Shown: one piece after another, positions 7,610 through 15,181 of the stretch
Position numbering within the stretch: position 1 is the stretch's first letter
Layout of the letters: each line of letters starts with the position of its first letter
From: Bacteroidetes bacterium UBA3022
GTDB lineage: Bacteria > Bacteroidota > Bacteroidia > Chitinophagales > BACL12
NCBI GenBank assembly: GCA_002346225.1
Contig: DDYY01000088.1
Coordinates: forward strand, 1 to 16,528
Length of the DNA stretch: 16,528 bases
Direction of reading: 5' to 3'
Translations under genes and position numbers: made by a program
Notes under the pieces: generated by a model
Seen by the model: only the letters and a program-made list of their open reading frames with translations
Databases searched by the model: none
What the model was told of the DNA's origin: nothing

Positions 7610-8422
7610 TTGAAACCAGCACTGTTGTTGTTAAGCTTGTTTTCCGCAATTGGCGTTTATAGCCAGGTAGGTTCCAATACCGCAGGGAGTCGCTCTCAGG
7701 GACTGGGAAATGCAAGTTTAACCCTATCAGATGCTTTCAGCGCCGGAAACAACCCCGCCGGCATGGCTGGCCTCGAGGCAGCTAGTATAGGTGTATCATC
7801 CATGAGTTTTTACGGGTTTTCAGATCTCACCAATACCTGGTTGGCCGCCGCAATTCCCACCAACTCGGGAACATTTGGTACTTCACTGCAGTATTTGGGC
7901 GATGCCACATTTAACCAGGCAAAACTGGGACTGGCCTACGGCCGCCGGCTGGGCGAACAGGTTCAGATAGGTGTGCAAATCGATTATTGCCAGACACGTG
8001 TCAATGAAATAGGTACCGGAAATGCATTTACTTTCGATGCCGGACTGCAATTCGAGCCCATCGACGGACTCACGACGGCTGCAAGGGTATTCAACCCGGT
8101 AAGAGCCAGCGCAGGCGAAGGCTTTGCTGAAGAAAGGCTTCCGACATTATTCGCCATCGGTGCAGCTTACGAACCTTCCGAAGGGATGCTATTGCTGGCA
8201 GAAGCAGAGCAGTCGCTCGACAACGAGCTGAATTTAAAGATGGGAATCGAGGTGCCTTTGGTAGAGGAGCTGGTACTCAGAGGCGGCTACATGAGTATGC
8301 CTTCCATGTTTACCTTTGGAGCCGGCGTCCGCCTGAAAGCGCTTCATATTGATCTGGCAGCTCAGTTTCATCAACAACTGGGTATTTCCCCTTCTCTTGG
8401 CATCAATTATACTTTTCAATGA
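7610..8422 (+). CDS. PorV/FadL-like outer-membrane beta-barrel protein
   Basis: The product is a predicted outer-membrane protein of 270 aa. Residues 1-19 (MKPALLLLSLFSAIGVYSQ, read from a TTG start) form a clear signal peptide. Just after it comes SRSQGLGNASLTLSDAFSAG followed by NNPAG. This Gly-rich N-terminal plug followed by N-P-A-G is typical of the PorV/FadL/UPF0164-like barrel families of Bacteroidota. The rest alternates polar and hydrophobic residues and ends in an aromatic-containing strand (LGINYTFQ), as expected for a barrel. The TTG start is favoured because the signal peptide begins exactly there, the in-frame TAG at 7592-7594 blocks extension, and no ATG occurs between. The stop overlaps the next ATG (ATGA, 8419-8422), implying translational coupling with the HhH-barrel gene. 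It is shorter than typical PorV, so I do not call it a T9SS component. Confidence 0.75.
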   Translation: MKPALLLLSLFSAIGVYSQVGSNTAGSRSQGLGNASLTLSDAFSAGNNPAGMAGLEAASIGVSSMSFYGFSDLTNTWLAAAIPTNSGTFGTSLQYLGDATFNQAKLGLAYGRRLGEQVQIGVQIDYCQTRVNEIGTGNAFTFDAGLQFEPIDGLTTAARVFNPVRASAGEGFAEERLPTLFAIGAAYEPSEGMLLLAEAEQSLDNELNLKMGIEVPLVEELVLRGGYMSMPSMFTFGAGVRLKALHIDLAAQFHQQLGISPSLGINYTFQ

Positions 8423-10527
8423 ACAGGTACCTCTGTTTGCTCCTGCTGGTAGGCATCTCACAGAAGGTAATGAGCCAGACCCCTCCTGTGAACGAACCCA
8501 ATGATGCAACAGATTTAATTGAAATCCTGGTGGAAGATCAGGAGGATGGAGATTTTGGTTTCGACACCTTCCTGGAGCAATGGGAGCTATTTATTGAGGA
8601 ACCCCTGGACCTCAATCATACCAGCTATGAAGTGCTGAGATCCAGTGGTCTTTTTTCTGAGGTACAAATTCGGGAACTCATCCGACATCGGGAATTAACC
8701 GGAAATCTCGTGGAAATTTATGAACTGCAAACACTGGGAAGTTATTCGCTGAATGACATACGCAGATTGCAGCCATTTATCACTACCAAGCAGGATGCTG
8801 GCTCGCTGGGAGCCAATTTACTTACCCAACACACGACCGGCAGGTATACACTATTTATGCGTTCCACACAGGTACTGGAACAACAGCGCGGTTATCAAAT
8901 CAATGATCCTACGCTCACCAATCCCTACCTGGGAAACAACCAGCGTTGGTATACACGTTTTCGCTATACGTTCAAAAATGAACTCAGCTATGGATTCACC
9001 GCTGAGAAAGACCCGGGCGAACCCTTTGGCGGCGAGACGCAACCAACTGGCTTCGACTACTGGAGTGCGCATTATTTTAAAAGAAGTGACGGTTGGCTTC
9101 GTGCCATCGCTTTGGGTGATTATGAAGTGAGGTTTGGACAGGGACTGATTCTTTGGAGTGGATTCGGATTGGGTAAAAGCATATACCCCATCAATGTGAA
9201 GCGAACGGGTAATAGCTTGTCACCCTACAGCTCTGTGAATGAAAACAGGTTCTTCAGAGGAGCGGGAGCTGTGCTTGGCAGTGGTAATTTCGAACTGACA
9301 CTTTTCGGAAGCTATAACCGCGTAGATGGTAATATTACCTTGACGGGTGTTGGCGACTCCCTGGGCATCGATGATCCGGTTGCAGGCGATGTGGTGCTGG
9401 AAATCAGCTCGCTGCAGCAATCAGGCCTGCACAGGACCCAAAGCGAGTTGACCGATAAAGATGCAGTAAGCTTCATAACTACAGGAGGACAATTAGCTTA
9501 CAACAGTAAAAGTTTAAGTCTCGCCCTTTCAGGTGTCGCCTACCAGATTGGTGCTGATCTGAATGAAGATCTATCACCCTACGAGCTGTACGATTTCACA
9601 GGCAATCGCCTCATCAATGGAAGTTTTTCCTATACCTACTTCTATAAGAATGCTTTGTTGTACGGCGAAACAGCCATGAGTGACAACGGCAAGGCAGGCA
9701 CCTTAAACGGCTTGATTATTCCCATCGATAGAAAAATTGATCTCGCTATTGTACAACGCTATTTTGACCCCGGTTTTCAGACCCTTTTTAGTGAAACATT
9801 TTCAGAAAATACTTTGCCCCGAAATGAAAGTGGGTGGTATGCCGGTATAGAGGTGACCCCGGTGAAAGCCTGGAAAATAAACGGCTATATAGATGTCTAT
9901 AAAAGTCCGTGGCTGGAATTCAATGCTGATGCACCTTCATATGGAGTAGATTACCTGGGTACCATTACGTACAAACCCAACCGCAACTTTGAAACCTATT
10001 TCCGTGTCCGCCATGAGATAAGCGACCAAAATGCCAATGCAACCCTGCAGGGAGAAATACCACATGATATTATAGTGCAGGAAGCACGCACCCGTATTCG
10101 GTGGAACTTAAGCTACAAGGTAACCAGAGAAATTACGCTTCGCAACAGGGTTGAATACAGCCGTTTTGATGAAGGTATGCCCCAACTTGAAAATGGTTAT
10201 CTATTGTACCAGGATATCACCTACAAACCCTGGGAAAAACCCTGGTCTATCGCCACAAGGTACACGATATTCAATACAGATTCCTATGACACAAGAATAT
10301 ATACGTACGAAAGTGATTTATTATACGCCTACAGCATTGCCAACCTCAGTGGAACCGGTCAACGATATTACTTACTTTTGCAATACTCCCCTACCCGATG
10401 GATGGATACCTGGGTAAAAGTCGTTCAAACACGTTATACCGACAGGGATGAAATTGGAACAGGAAATGAACAGATAACCGGAAACACAAGATCTGAGCTT
10501 AGGTTGCAGATCCGATTTAAATGGTAA
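8419..10527 (+). CDS. ComEA-like helix-hairpin-helix domain fused to a probable beta-barrel
   Basis: This 702-aa protein is uncharacterised. A signal peptide covers residues 1-19 (cleavage near VMSQ). An acidic linker is rich in Asp/Glu (about 32-48). Residues 62-121 resemble tandem ComEA-type helix-hairpin-helix units, with LDLNHTSYEVLRSSGLFS, IRELIRHRELTGNLVEIYEL and a second partial unit SYSLNDIRRLQPF. Such units in ComEA bind DNA in the periplasm. From about 135 to the end, the protein is rich in alternating aromatic and polar residues (RWYTRFRYTF, YYLLLQYSP, LRLQIRFKW). It ends in Trp, as outer-membrane barrels often end in an aromatic residue. Domain calls come from visible motifs; the barrel is inferred from pattern. 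Start ATG overlaps the upstream stop by 4 nt, and its 3' end overlaps the next gene by 7 nt, so all three are probably one transcript. Function is unknown; DNA binding or uptake is only a possibility. Confidence 0.72.
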   Translation: MNRYLCLLLLVGISQKVMSQTPPVNEPNDATDLIEILVEDQEDGDFGFDTFLEQWELFIEEPLDLNHTSYEVLRSSGLFSEVQIRELIRHRELTGNLVEIYELQTLGSYSLNDIRRLQPFITTKQDAGSLGANLLTQHTTGRYTLFMRSTQVLEQQRGYQINDPTLTNPYLGNNQRWYTRFRYTFKNELSYGFTAEKDPGEPFGGETQPTGFDYWSAHYFKRSDGWLRAIALGDYEVRFGQGLILWSGFGLGKSIYPINVKRTGNSLSPYSSVNENRFFRGAGAVLGSGNFELTLFGSYNRVDGNITLTGVGDSLGIDDPVAGDVVLEISSLQQSGLHRTQSELTDKDAVSFITTGGQLAYNSKSLSLALSGVAYQIGADLNEDLSPYELYDFTGNRLINGSFSYTYFYKNALLYGETAMSDNGKAGTLNGLIIPIDRKIDLAIVQRYFDPGFQTLFSETFSENTLPRNESGWYAGIEVTPVKAWKINGYIDVYKSPWLEFNADAPSYGVDYLGTITYKPNRNFETYFRVRHEISDQNANATLQGEIPHDIIVQEARTRIRWNLSYKVTREITLRNRVEYSRFDEGMPQLENGYLLYQDITYKPWEKPWSIATRYTIFNTDSYDTRIYTYESDLLYAYSIANLSGTGQRYYLLLQYSPTRWMDTWVKVVQTRYTDRDEIGTGNEQITGNTRSELRLQIRFKW

Positions 10528-11147
10528 ATAATTCAATGAATGTTTTTGTTTTATGTACTGGAAGGTCCGGCTCTATGACCTTTGCCAAAGCTTGCGAAGC
10601 TATCACCAACTATACCAGTGCACATGAGTCAAGGATAAAACTTTTAGGCGAGGAACGTGTAGCATATCCCTTGCAACATATCGAAATCGACAACAGGCTA
10701 ATCTGGTTTGCAGGAGCTTTGGACAAGAAATACGGAACTAATGCATTTTATGTCCACCTGCAGCGCGACGCCAATGCCGTGGCCCATAGTTTCAACAAAA
10801 GATGGAATAACAATTTCAGCATCATCAAAGCCTATGCGGAAACAATGCTTTTTCAGCGGCTGGAAGAGCTAATGCCACAAGACCGACTTGCAATTTGTCG
10901 GGATTATGTAGACACAGTGAATGCGAATATTACAAGCTTTCTCAGCAACAAACCCCAAAAGATGACCATCCACCTGGAGCAGATAGAAGCGCAGTTTCCC
11001 GTTTTCTGGGAATCGATTCAGGCCGAAGGCAATCTGGAAGCCGCTTTAGCGACATTCCAACAGAAGCACAACAGCGACAGCAGCAATACAGCAGTGCAAA
11101 GCCAAAGCCTGCTTCGGGATTGGTACAAAAAACTTTCTAAAAGGTAA
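10521..11147 (+). CDS. Small sulfotransferase-like protein
   Basis: This protein of 208 aa has the two cofactor motifs of PAPS-dependent sulfotransferases. The 5'-phosphosulfate loop CTGRSGSMT lies at residues 12-20, directly after the first beta-strand (MNVFVL). The 3'-phosphate segment YVHLQRDANAVAHSFNKRW (77-95) includes Arg82 and Ser90. Their spacing of eight matches the conserved Arg/Ser pair of eukaryotic sulfotransferases. The protein is shorter than typical sulfotransferases (250-300 aa), so it may have a reduced acceptor-binding region. It has no signal peptide and is probably cytoplasmic. The start at 10521 overlaps the preceding stop; an alternative ATG at 10536 (MNVFVL) would avoid the overlap and begins right at the first strand. 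Acceptor unknown; surface glycans or lipids are plausible given its outer-membrane neighbours. Other kinases with a similar P-loop are less likely because of the RD...S motif. Confidence 0.68.
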   Translation: MVNNSMNVFVLCTGRSGSMTFAKACEAITNYTSAHESRIKLLGEERVAYPLQHIEIDNRLIWFAGALDKKYGTNAFYVHLQRDANAVAHSFNKRWNNNFSIIKAYAETMLFQRLEELMPQDRLAICRDYVDTVNANITSFLSNKPQKMTIHLEQIEAQFPVFWESIQAEGNLEAALATFQQKHNSDSSNTAVQSQSLLRDWYKKLSKR

Positions 11148-11162
11148 TTGCCCTTACTTTTT
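11139..11162. terminator. Weak bidirectional hairpin between convergent genes
   Basis: AAAAGGTAA (11139-11147) pairs with TTACTTTTT (11154-11162), allowing one G-U pair, around the 6-nt loop TTGCCC. The stop codons of both convergent genes lie within opposite arms. Stem GC content is low, so termination efficiency is doubtful. Confidence 0.35.
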
Positions 11163-11681
11163 AACCACCAATGTATTGGCAATCTTATCGTGTAAGGACT
11201 GTCGCTTTCGGTCAAAGAAGGCGATAATATATCCTAAGAAAAAGATGAGCGTCGACAATATCTTGGCAAAAAAACGCACCGTGGTCACACCCAGTCCGGC
11301 CTTACCATAGTCTTTTCTGCGAACCCTGATACCGGTTGCCAGCTTGCCGGGAGAACCGCCGGCAACAGATTCCATCAACGCAAACCACAGCCAGGGAATT
11401 ACTAAAAATCCGATTGCCCCCTGCACAGGGAAGTTTTTCGAAAACCTTCTGATATAGATATCCCGGTGGGGATCCAGCGCTATCGGTTCGAAATAAGCGA
11501 AGAACTGGTATTTATCCATCAGGGTAGGCGGTTTATCGTCGCCTGAAGAACTCAGTGAGGGAGATGATTTTCCCATGGAAATAAACAGGAAGGCAACTAT
11601 CAGTGTTCCCATCAACAGAAAGTCTATAACAAAAGCTAAAAACCTTACCGGGATGGAAGCTGTTGGTGTATTATGTTTCAT
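11154..11681 (-). CDS. RDD family membrane protein
   Basis: This inner-membrane protein of 175 aa has the RDD domain. The first membrane segment carries Arg13 and Asp20 (PVRFLAFVIDFLL). The mid-protein motif GGSPGKLATGIRV lies at 108-120, after a second hydrophobic segment (about 88-106). A third segment (about 136-156) is followed by FDRKRQSLHDKIANTLVVK, the classic C-terminal RDD ending with Asp157 and Asp165. The exact function of RDD proteins is mostly unknown; some members act in cation/proton exchange. Between segments one and two lies an extended hydrophilic loop (about 38-85) that is longer than in minimal RDD proteins. The gene is alone on its strand, with a good promoter upstream, and ends 6 bases from the convergent sulfotransferase-like gene. 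Confidence 0.9.
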   Translation of the reverse strand: MKHNTPTASIPVRFLAFVIDFLLMGTLIVAFLFISMGKSSPSLSSSGDDKPPTLMDKYQFFAYFEPIALDPHRDIYIRRFSKNFPVQGAIGFLVIPWLWFALMESVAGGSPGKLATGIRVRRKDYGKAGLGVTTVRFFAKILSTLIFFLGYIIAFFDRKRQSLHDKIANTLVVKK

Positions 11682-11717
11682 GTTGTGTTGTTTTCAGTAA
11701 TTGAATCAGATTCTCTG

Positions 11718-11750
11718 CAAAGTTAACACAAGCTATCATAAAGATACCAA
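11718..11750 (-). promoter_or_regulatory. Promoter of the RDD gene
   Basis: Read on the minus strand, TAACTTTG (11725-11718) matches TAnnTTTG exactly. TTG at 11750-11748 is the -33 element, with a 22-base spacer. The leader to the ATG at 11681 is about 30 nt. Of the promoters in the window, this one matches both Bacteroidota elements best. Confidence 0.6.
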
Positions 11751-11802
11751 CATGGTAGTAGCAGACACTTTGAAATAATTTCAACGCCAACCGCCGTTTG
11801 CG

Positions 11803-11810
11803 TATTTTTG
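11803..11810 (+). promoter_or_regulatory. -7 box for the lepA-folD-queE unit
   Basis: TATTTTTG matches TAnnTTTG exactly and lies 26 bases upstream of the lepA ATG. No TTG at the right -33 spacing is seen. It is divergent from the RDD promoter. Confidence 0.5.
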
Positions 11811-11835
11811 CAAGCCTTCGGGAAGAATCATCCAT

Positions 11836-13626
11836 ATGCAACACATCCGTAATTTCTGCATTATCGCCCATATTGATCATGGGAAAAGCACCCTGGCAGA
11901 CAGACTGCTCGAAACTACCCACTCCATCGGGGAACGGGAACAACAGGACCAGGTGCTGGACGACATGGATATTGAAAGGGAAAGAGGTATTACCATTAAG
12001 AGCCATGCCATCCAGATGAATTATGTTTCGGGAGGCAAGGATTATGTATTCAATCTGATTGATACCCCCGGCCACGTAGACTTTTCATACGAAGTTTCAA
12101 GGTCTATCGCATCTTGTGAAGGCGCCTTGCTGCTGGTAGATTGCACCCAGGGTATTCAGGCCCAGACTATTTCCAACCTGTATCTTGCTATAGAAAACGA
12201 TCTCGAGATCATTCCGATTGTGAACAAGGTGGATATGGATGGCGCCATGATTGAAGAGACAAAAGACCAGATTGTAGACCTGCTGGGATGCAAGCGCGAA
12301 GAAATCATTAAAGCCAGCGGTAAAACAGGTATTGGCGTTGACACTATATTACAGGCTATTGTCGATAGAATACCTGCCCCCAGCGGAGATGCGGACGCCC
12401 CCCTTCAGGCACTTATTTTTGACTCCGTATTCAACTCCTACAGAGGGGTGGTAGCCTATTTCAGAATCTATAACGGTACCCTTAAGAAAGGCGACAAGGT
12501 TCGGTTTGTGCATACCAAGAAACAATACGTGGCAGATGAAGTAGGTATTCTGCGCATGACCTACGAGCCTAAAGAAGAAATGCGGGCCGGCGACGTGGGC
12601 TATATTATCACAGGCATAAAGCAGGCCAAAGAGATAAAAGTGGGTGATACCATTACCCATGCCGGCAACGAAAATGTTTTTGTCAAAGGCTTTCAGGATG
12701 TCAAACCGATGGTCTTTGCAGGCATATACCCTATTGACAATGACGATTATGAAGACTTGAGAGAAAGTCTGGAAAAGCTACAGCTCAATGATGCCTCATT
12801 AGTGTTCGAACCTGAAAGCTCCATAGCACTGGGCTTTGGATTTCGGTGTGGATTTCTCGGGCTTTTGCATCTGGAAATTGTACAGGAGCGACTGGAAAGG
12901 GAGTTCGATCAATCGGTCATTATCACGGTCCCCAACGTTTCGTATAACTGCTATACCACCAGTGGTAAAACAATCGTGGTGCACAACCCCTCCGACCTTC
13001 CCGACCCTTCTTACATAGACCGGGTGGAGGAACCGTATATCCGTTCGCAGATTATCACCAAGCCGGACTATATCGGTGTTATCATGAAACTCTGTATGGA
13101 AAAACGAGGTACCCTGAAGAACCAGGTATACCTTACTACTACCCGGGTGGAAATGGTTTTTGAAATGCCACTGGCAGAGATCGTGTTTGATTTCTACGAT
13201 AAATTGAAGTCTGTATCCAGAGGATATGCCTCTTTCGATTATGAGATTGTGGATTTCCGCCCCAGTGATTTGGTGAGGATGGATGTAAAGCTGAATGGTG
13301 AAAACGTAGATGCCTTTTCAGCACTTATTCACCGCAGCAAGGCTTATGATTTAGGAAGCAAGCTTTGCAGAAAACTCAAAGAATTACTGCCTCGTCAGCA
13401 ATTCATGATTGCCATACAGGCTGCCATTGGAGCTAAGATTATAGCACGTGAAACCATCAGTGCCATGCGAAAGGATGTTACTGCAAAATGCTACGGTGGT
13501 GATATCTCCAGGAAACGCAAACTCTTGGAAAAGCAAAAGAAAGGGAAGAAGAAAATGCGGCAAATCGGAAACGTAGAGGTTCCGCAAACTGCATTTATGG
13601 CTGTATTAAAACTCAATGAAGACTAA
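11836..13626 (+). CDS. lepA: Elongation factor 4 (LepA), ribosome back-translocase GTPase
   Basis: EF4 is a ribosome-associated GTPase resembling EF-G that acts on stalled or pre-/post-translocation ribosomes and in initiation. At 596 aa it has the full family length. The GTPase motifs are intact: G1 AHIDHGKS at 11-18, G2 RGIT at 50-53, G3 DTPGH at 76-80 and G4 NKVD at 130-133. Domains II, III and V follow. The EF4-specific C-terminal domain includes KCYGGDISRKRKLLEKQKKG and ends VPQTAFMAVLKLNED. The ATG at 11836 gives the canonical start MQHIRNFCIIAHIDHGKS. It is the first gene of a compact unit: folD follows with overlap or an 10-base gap depending on its start, then queE. No truncation or altered catalytic residue seen. 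Confidence 0.98.
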   Translation: MQHIRNFCIIAHIDHGKSTLADRLLETTHSIGEREQQDQVLDDMDIERERGITIKSHAIQMNYVSGGKDYVFNLIDTPGHVDFSYEVSRSIASCEGALLLVDCTQGIQAQTISNLYLAIENDLEIIPIVNKVDMDGAMIEETKDQIVDLLGCKREEIIKASGKTGIGVDTILQAIVDRIPAPSGDADAPLQALIFDSVFNSYRGVVAYFRIYNGTLKKGDKVRFVHTKKQYVADEVGILRMTYEPKEEMRAGDVGYIITGIKQAKEIKVGDTITHAGNENVFVKGFQDVKPMVFAGIYPIDNDDYEDLRESLEKLQLNDASLVFEPESSIALGFGFRCGFLGLLHLEIVQERLEREFDQSVIITVPNVSYNCYTTSGKTIVVHNPSDLPDPSYIDRVEEPYIRSQIITKPDYIGVIMKLCMEKRGTLKNQVYLTTTRVEMVFEMPLAEIVFDFYDKLKSVSRGYASFDYEIVDFRPSDLVRMDVKLNGENVDAFSALIHRSKAYDLGSKLCRKLKELLPRQQFMIAIQAAIGAKIIARETISAMRKDVTAKCYGGDISRKRKLLEKQKKGKKKMRQIGNVEVPQTAFMAVLKLNED

Positions 13627-13636
13627 CTCCAATACC

Positions 13637-14524
13637 ATGCACGAACAACCGCTTATTCTCGATGGCAAGGCACTTTCTGCACAGATCAGAGAAGAGTTGG
13701 CTCAGGATGTAGCCGCCTTCATAGCTGCCGGAGGCAAACAACCGCATCTGGCTGCCATTCTGGTGGGTGATGACGGCGCCAGCCAAACCTACGTGAAGAG
13801 CAAGGTAAAAGGCTGCGAACAAACAGGCATGCGCTCCACTTTATTGCGCTTCCCTTCTGATACAACCGAAGCGGCTTTGCTGAATACTATTCATGAATTG
13901 AACAACGATGCTGACATAGACGGTTTCATCGTTCAATTGCCGCTCCCTAAACATATAGATGAATTAAAAGTCACGCTGGCAATTGACCCTGCCAAAGATG
14001 TGGATGGCTTTCACCCTGAAAACGCGGGCAGGATTCAACTGGGTTTACCTGCTTTTGTTTCCGCCACCCCAATGGGTATCATGACCATGCTGGAACGCTA
14101 TGGTATTGCAACAAGTGGCAAGCATTGCGTGGTAGTAGGCAGAAGCAATATTGTTGGCACACCCATCAGTATCTTGTTGTCCCGCAATGCGGAACCGGGT
14201 AATTGTACGGTCACCTTATGTCATAGTCGTACGGACAATATCAGCGCATTTTGCAGAGAAGCAGATATCATTGTAGCAGCGGTGGGTCGACCTCACTTCA
14301 TTAAAGCGGACATGGTCAAACGCGGTGCCGTAGTAATTGATGTAGGCATTACCAGAGTAGACGCTGATAATGAAAAAGGCTATGTCATCCAGGGCGATGT
14401 CGACTACGATAATGTAGCTCCACTGTGCAGCGCTATTACGCCTGTACCGGGAGGCGTTGGTGTCATGACGGTAACTAGCCTCCTGATTAACACCCTTCAA
14501 GCGGCGAAAAATAAATTGAAATAA
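13637..14524 (+). CDS. folD: Methylenetetrahydrofolate dehydrogenase / methenyltetrahydrofolate cyclohydrolase
   Basis: This bifunctional cytoplasmic enzyme of one-carbon metabolism interconverts 5,10-methylene-, 5,10-methenyl- and 10-formyl-tetrahydrofolate using NADP+. Visible motifs include ASQTYVKSKVKGC, with the substrate-site Tyr and the catalytic Lys (Tyr52 and Lys56 from this start). VQLPLPKHI, KDVDGFHPEN and the nucleotide-binding segment VVVGRSNIVGTPISILL follow. The C-terminal signature reads PVPGGVGVMT; the usual form is PGGVGPMT, so a Pro to Val change is notable but not in a catalytic residue. I prefer the ATG at 13637 (295 aa, MHEQPLILDGK) because it places LDGK at the usual distance from the start and clears the lepA stop. 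An upstream in-frame ATG at 13616 would give 302 aa and overlap lepA by 11 bases. It is followed by queE after 5 bases. Confidence 0.96.
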   Translation: MHEQPLILDGKALSAQIREELAQDVAAFIAAGGKQPHLAAILVGDDGASQTYVKSKVKGCEQTGMRSTLLRFPSDTTEAALLNTIHELNNDADIDGFIVQLPLPKHIDELKVTLAIDPAKDVDGFHPENAGRIQLGLPAFVSATPMGIMTMLERYGIATSGKHCVVVGRSNIVGTPISILLSRNAEPGNCTVTLCHSRTDNISAFCREADIIVAAVGRPHFIKADMVKRGAVVIDVGITRVDADNEKGYVIQGDVDYDNVAPLCSAITPVPGGVGVMTVTSLLINTLQAAKNKLK

Positions 14525-14529
14525 TCAAT

Positions 14530-15135
14530 ATGTCTTCTTCTCTCCTGCCGGTAATGGAGCAGTTCTACACCATTCAGGGGGAAGGTGCGCACAGTGGTAA
14601 GCCGGCCTACTTTATTCGGCTGGGCGGATGTGATGTAGGTTGCGTTTGGTGCGACGTGAAGGAGAGCTGGGATGCTGATAAACACCCTTCTGTTTCAGTT
14701 GCTACTATTATGGAGCGCATGGGCGATATTCCGGCCCAACTGGTGGTTATTACCGGTGGTGAGCCATTGATGTATGATGTTTCGGAGCTCACGCAGACAC
14801 TCCAGAAAAACGGATATGCCGCACACCTGGAAACTTCCGGAGCCTATCCTCTCACAGGCAGCTGGGATTGGATTTGCTGCTCCCCAAAAAAATTCAAAGC
14901 ACCCTTACCGGAAGTGCTTTCCGTAGCGAATGAACTCAAGGTGGTGATTTATAATAAGCATGATTTTGAATGGGCGCTGCAATTCGTTCCGGATGTACCG
15001 AAGCACTGCAGGTTATTCCTGCAGCCCGAATGGAGTCGGTCGGAGGTAATGATGCCATTGATTGTTGATTTTGTAAGGCAACATCCCTCCTGGGAAGTAT
15101 CGCTGCAAACCCATAAATACCTGAACATACCATAA
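14530..15135 (+). CDS. queE: 7-carboxy-7-deazaguanine synthase (radical SAM), queuosine pathway
   Basis: QueE is a radical SAM enzyme that converts 6-carboxy-5,6,7,8-tetrahydropterin to 7-carboxy-7-deazaguanine. This step leads to preQ0 and then to queuosine in tRNA. At 201 aa it matches the compact family size. The N-terminal QFYTIQGEGAHSGKPAYFIRL is the family signature. The cluster-binding cysteines are Cys34, Cys38 and Cys41 in GGCDVGCVWCD, the standard CX3CX2C. TGGEP at 75-79 is the SAM-contacting GGE motif. The end SLQTHKYLNIP is typical. No other queuosine gene is present nearby. It is the last gene of the lepA-folD-queE unit and is directly followed by a strong terminator. Confidence 0.96.
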   Translation: MSSSLLPVMEQFYTIQGEGAHSGKPAYFIRLGGCDVGCVWCDVKESWDADKHPSVSVATIMERMGDIPAQLVVITGGEPLMYDVSELTQTLQKNGYAAHLETSGAYPLTGSWDWICCSPKKFKAPLPEVLSVANELKVVIYNKHDFEWALQFVPDVPKHCRLFLQPEWSRSEVMMPLIVDFVRQHPSWEVSLQTHKYLNIP

Positions 15136-15170
15136 AAAAAGCCCCCGGTTATCCGGGGGCTTTTCTTTTC
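15134..15170. terminator. Bidirectional terminator between queE and the secreted FN3 protein gene
   Basis: The stem GCCCCCGG (15141-15148) with CCGGGGGC (15153-15160) surrounds a 4-nt loop TTAT. An A-run lies on the left (15134-15140) and a T-rich run on the right (15161-15170). The symmetric design terminates queE on the plus strand and the convergent T9SS gene on the minus strand. Confidence 0.93.
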
Positions 15171-15181
15171 TGCCATTACCC

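Noticed and set aside
11671..12075. 134-codon open frame on the minus strand
   Set aside because: It overlaps the conserved 5' GTPase region of lepA and the start of the RDD gene; its product has no recognisable motif. It also covers both promoters.
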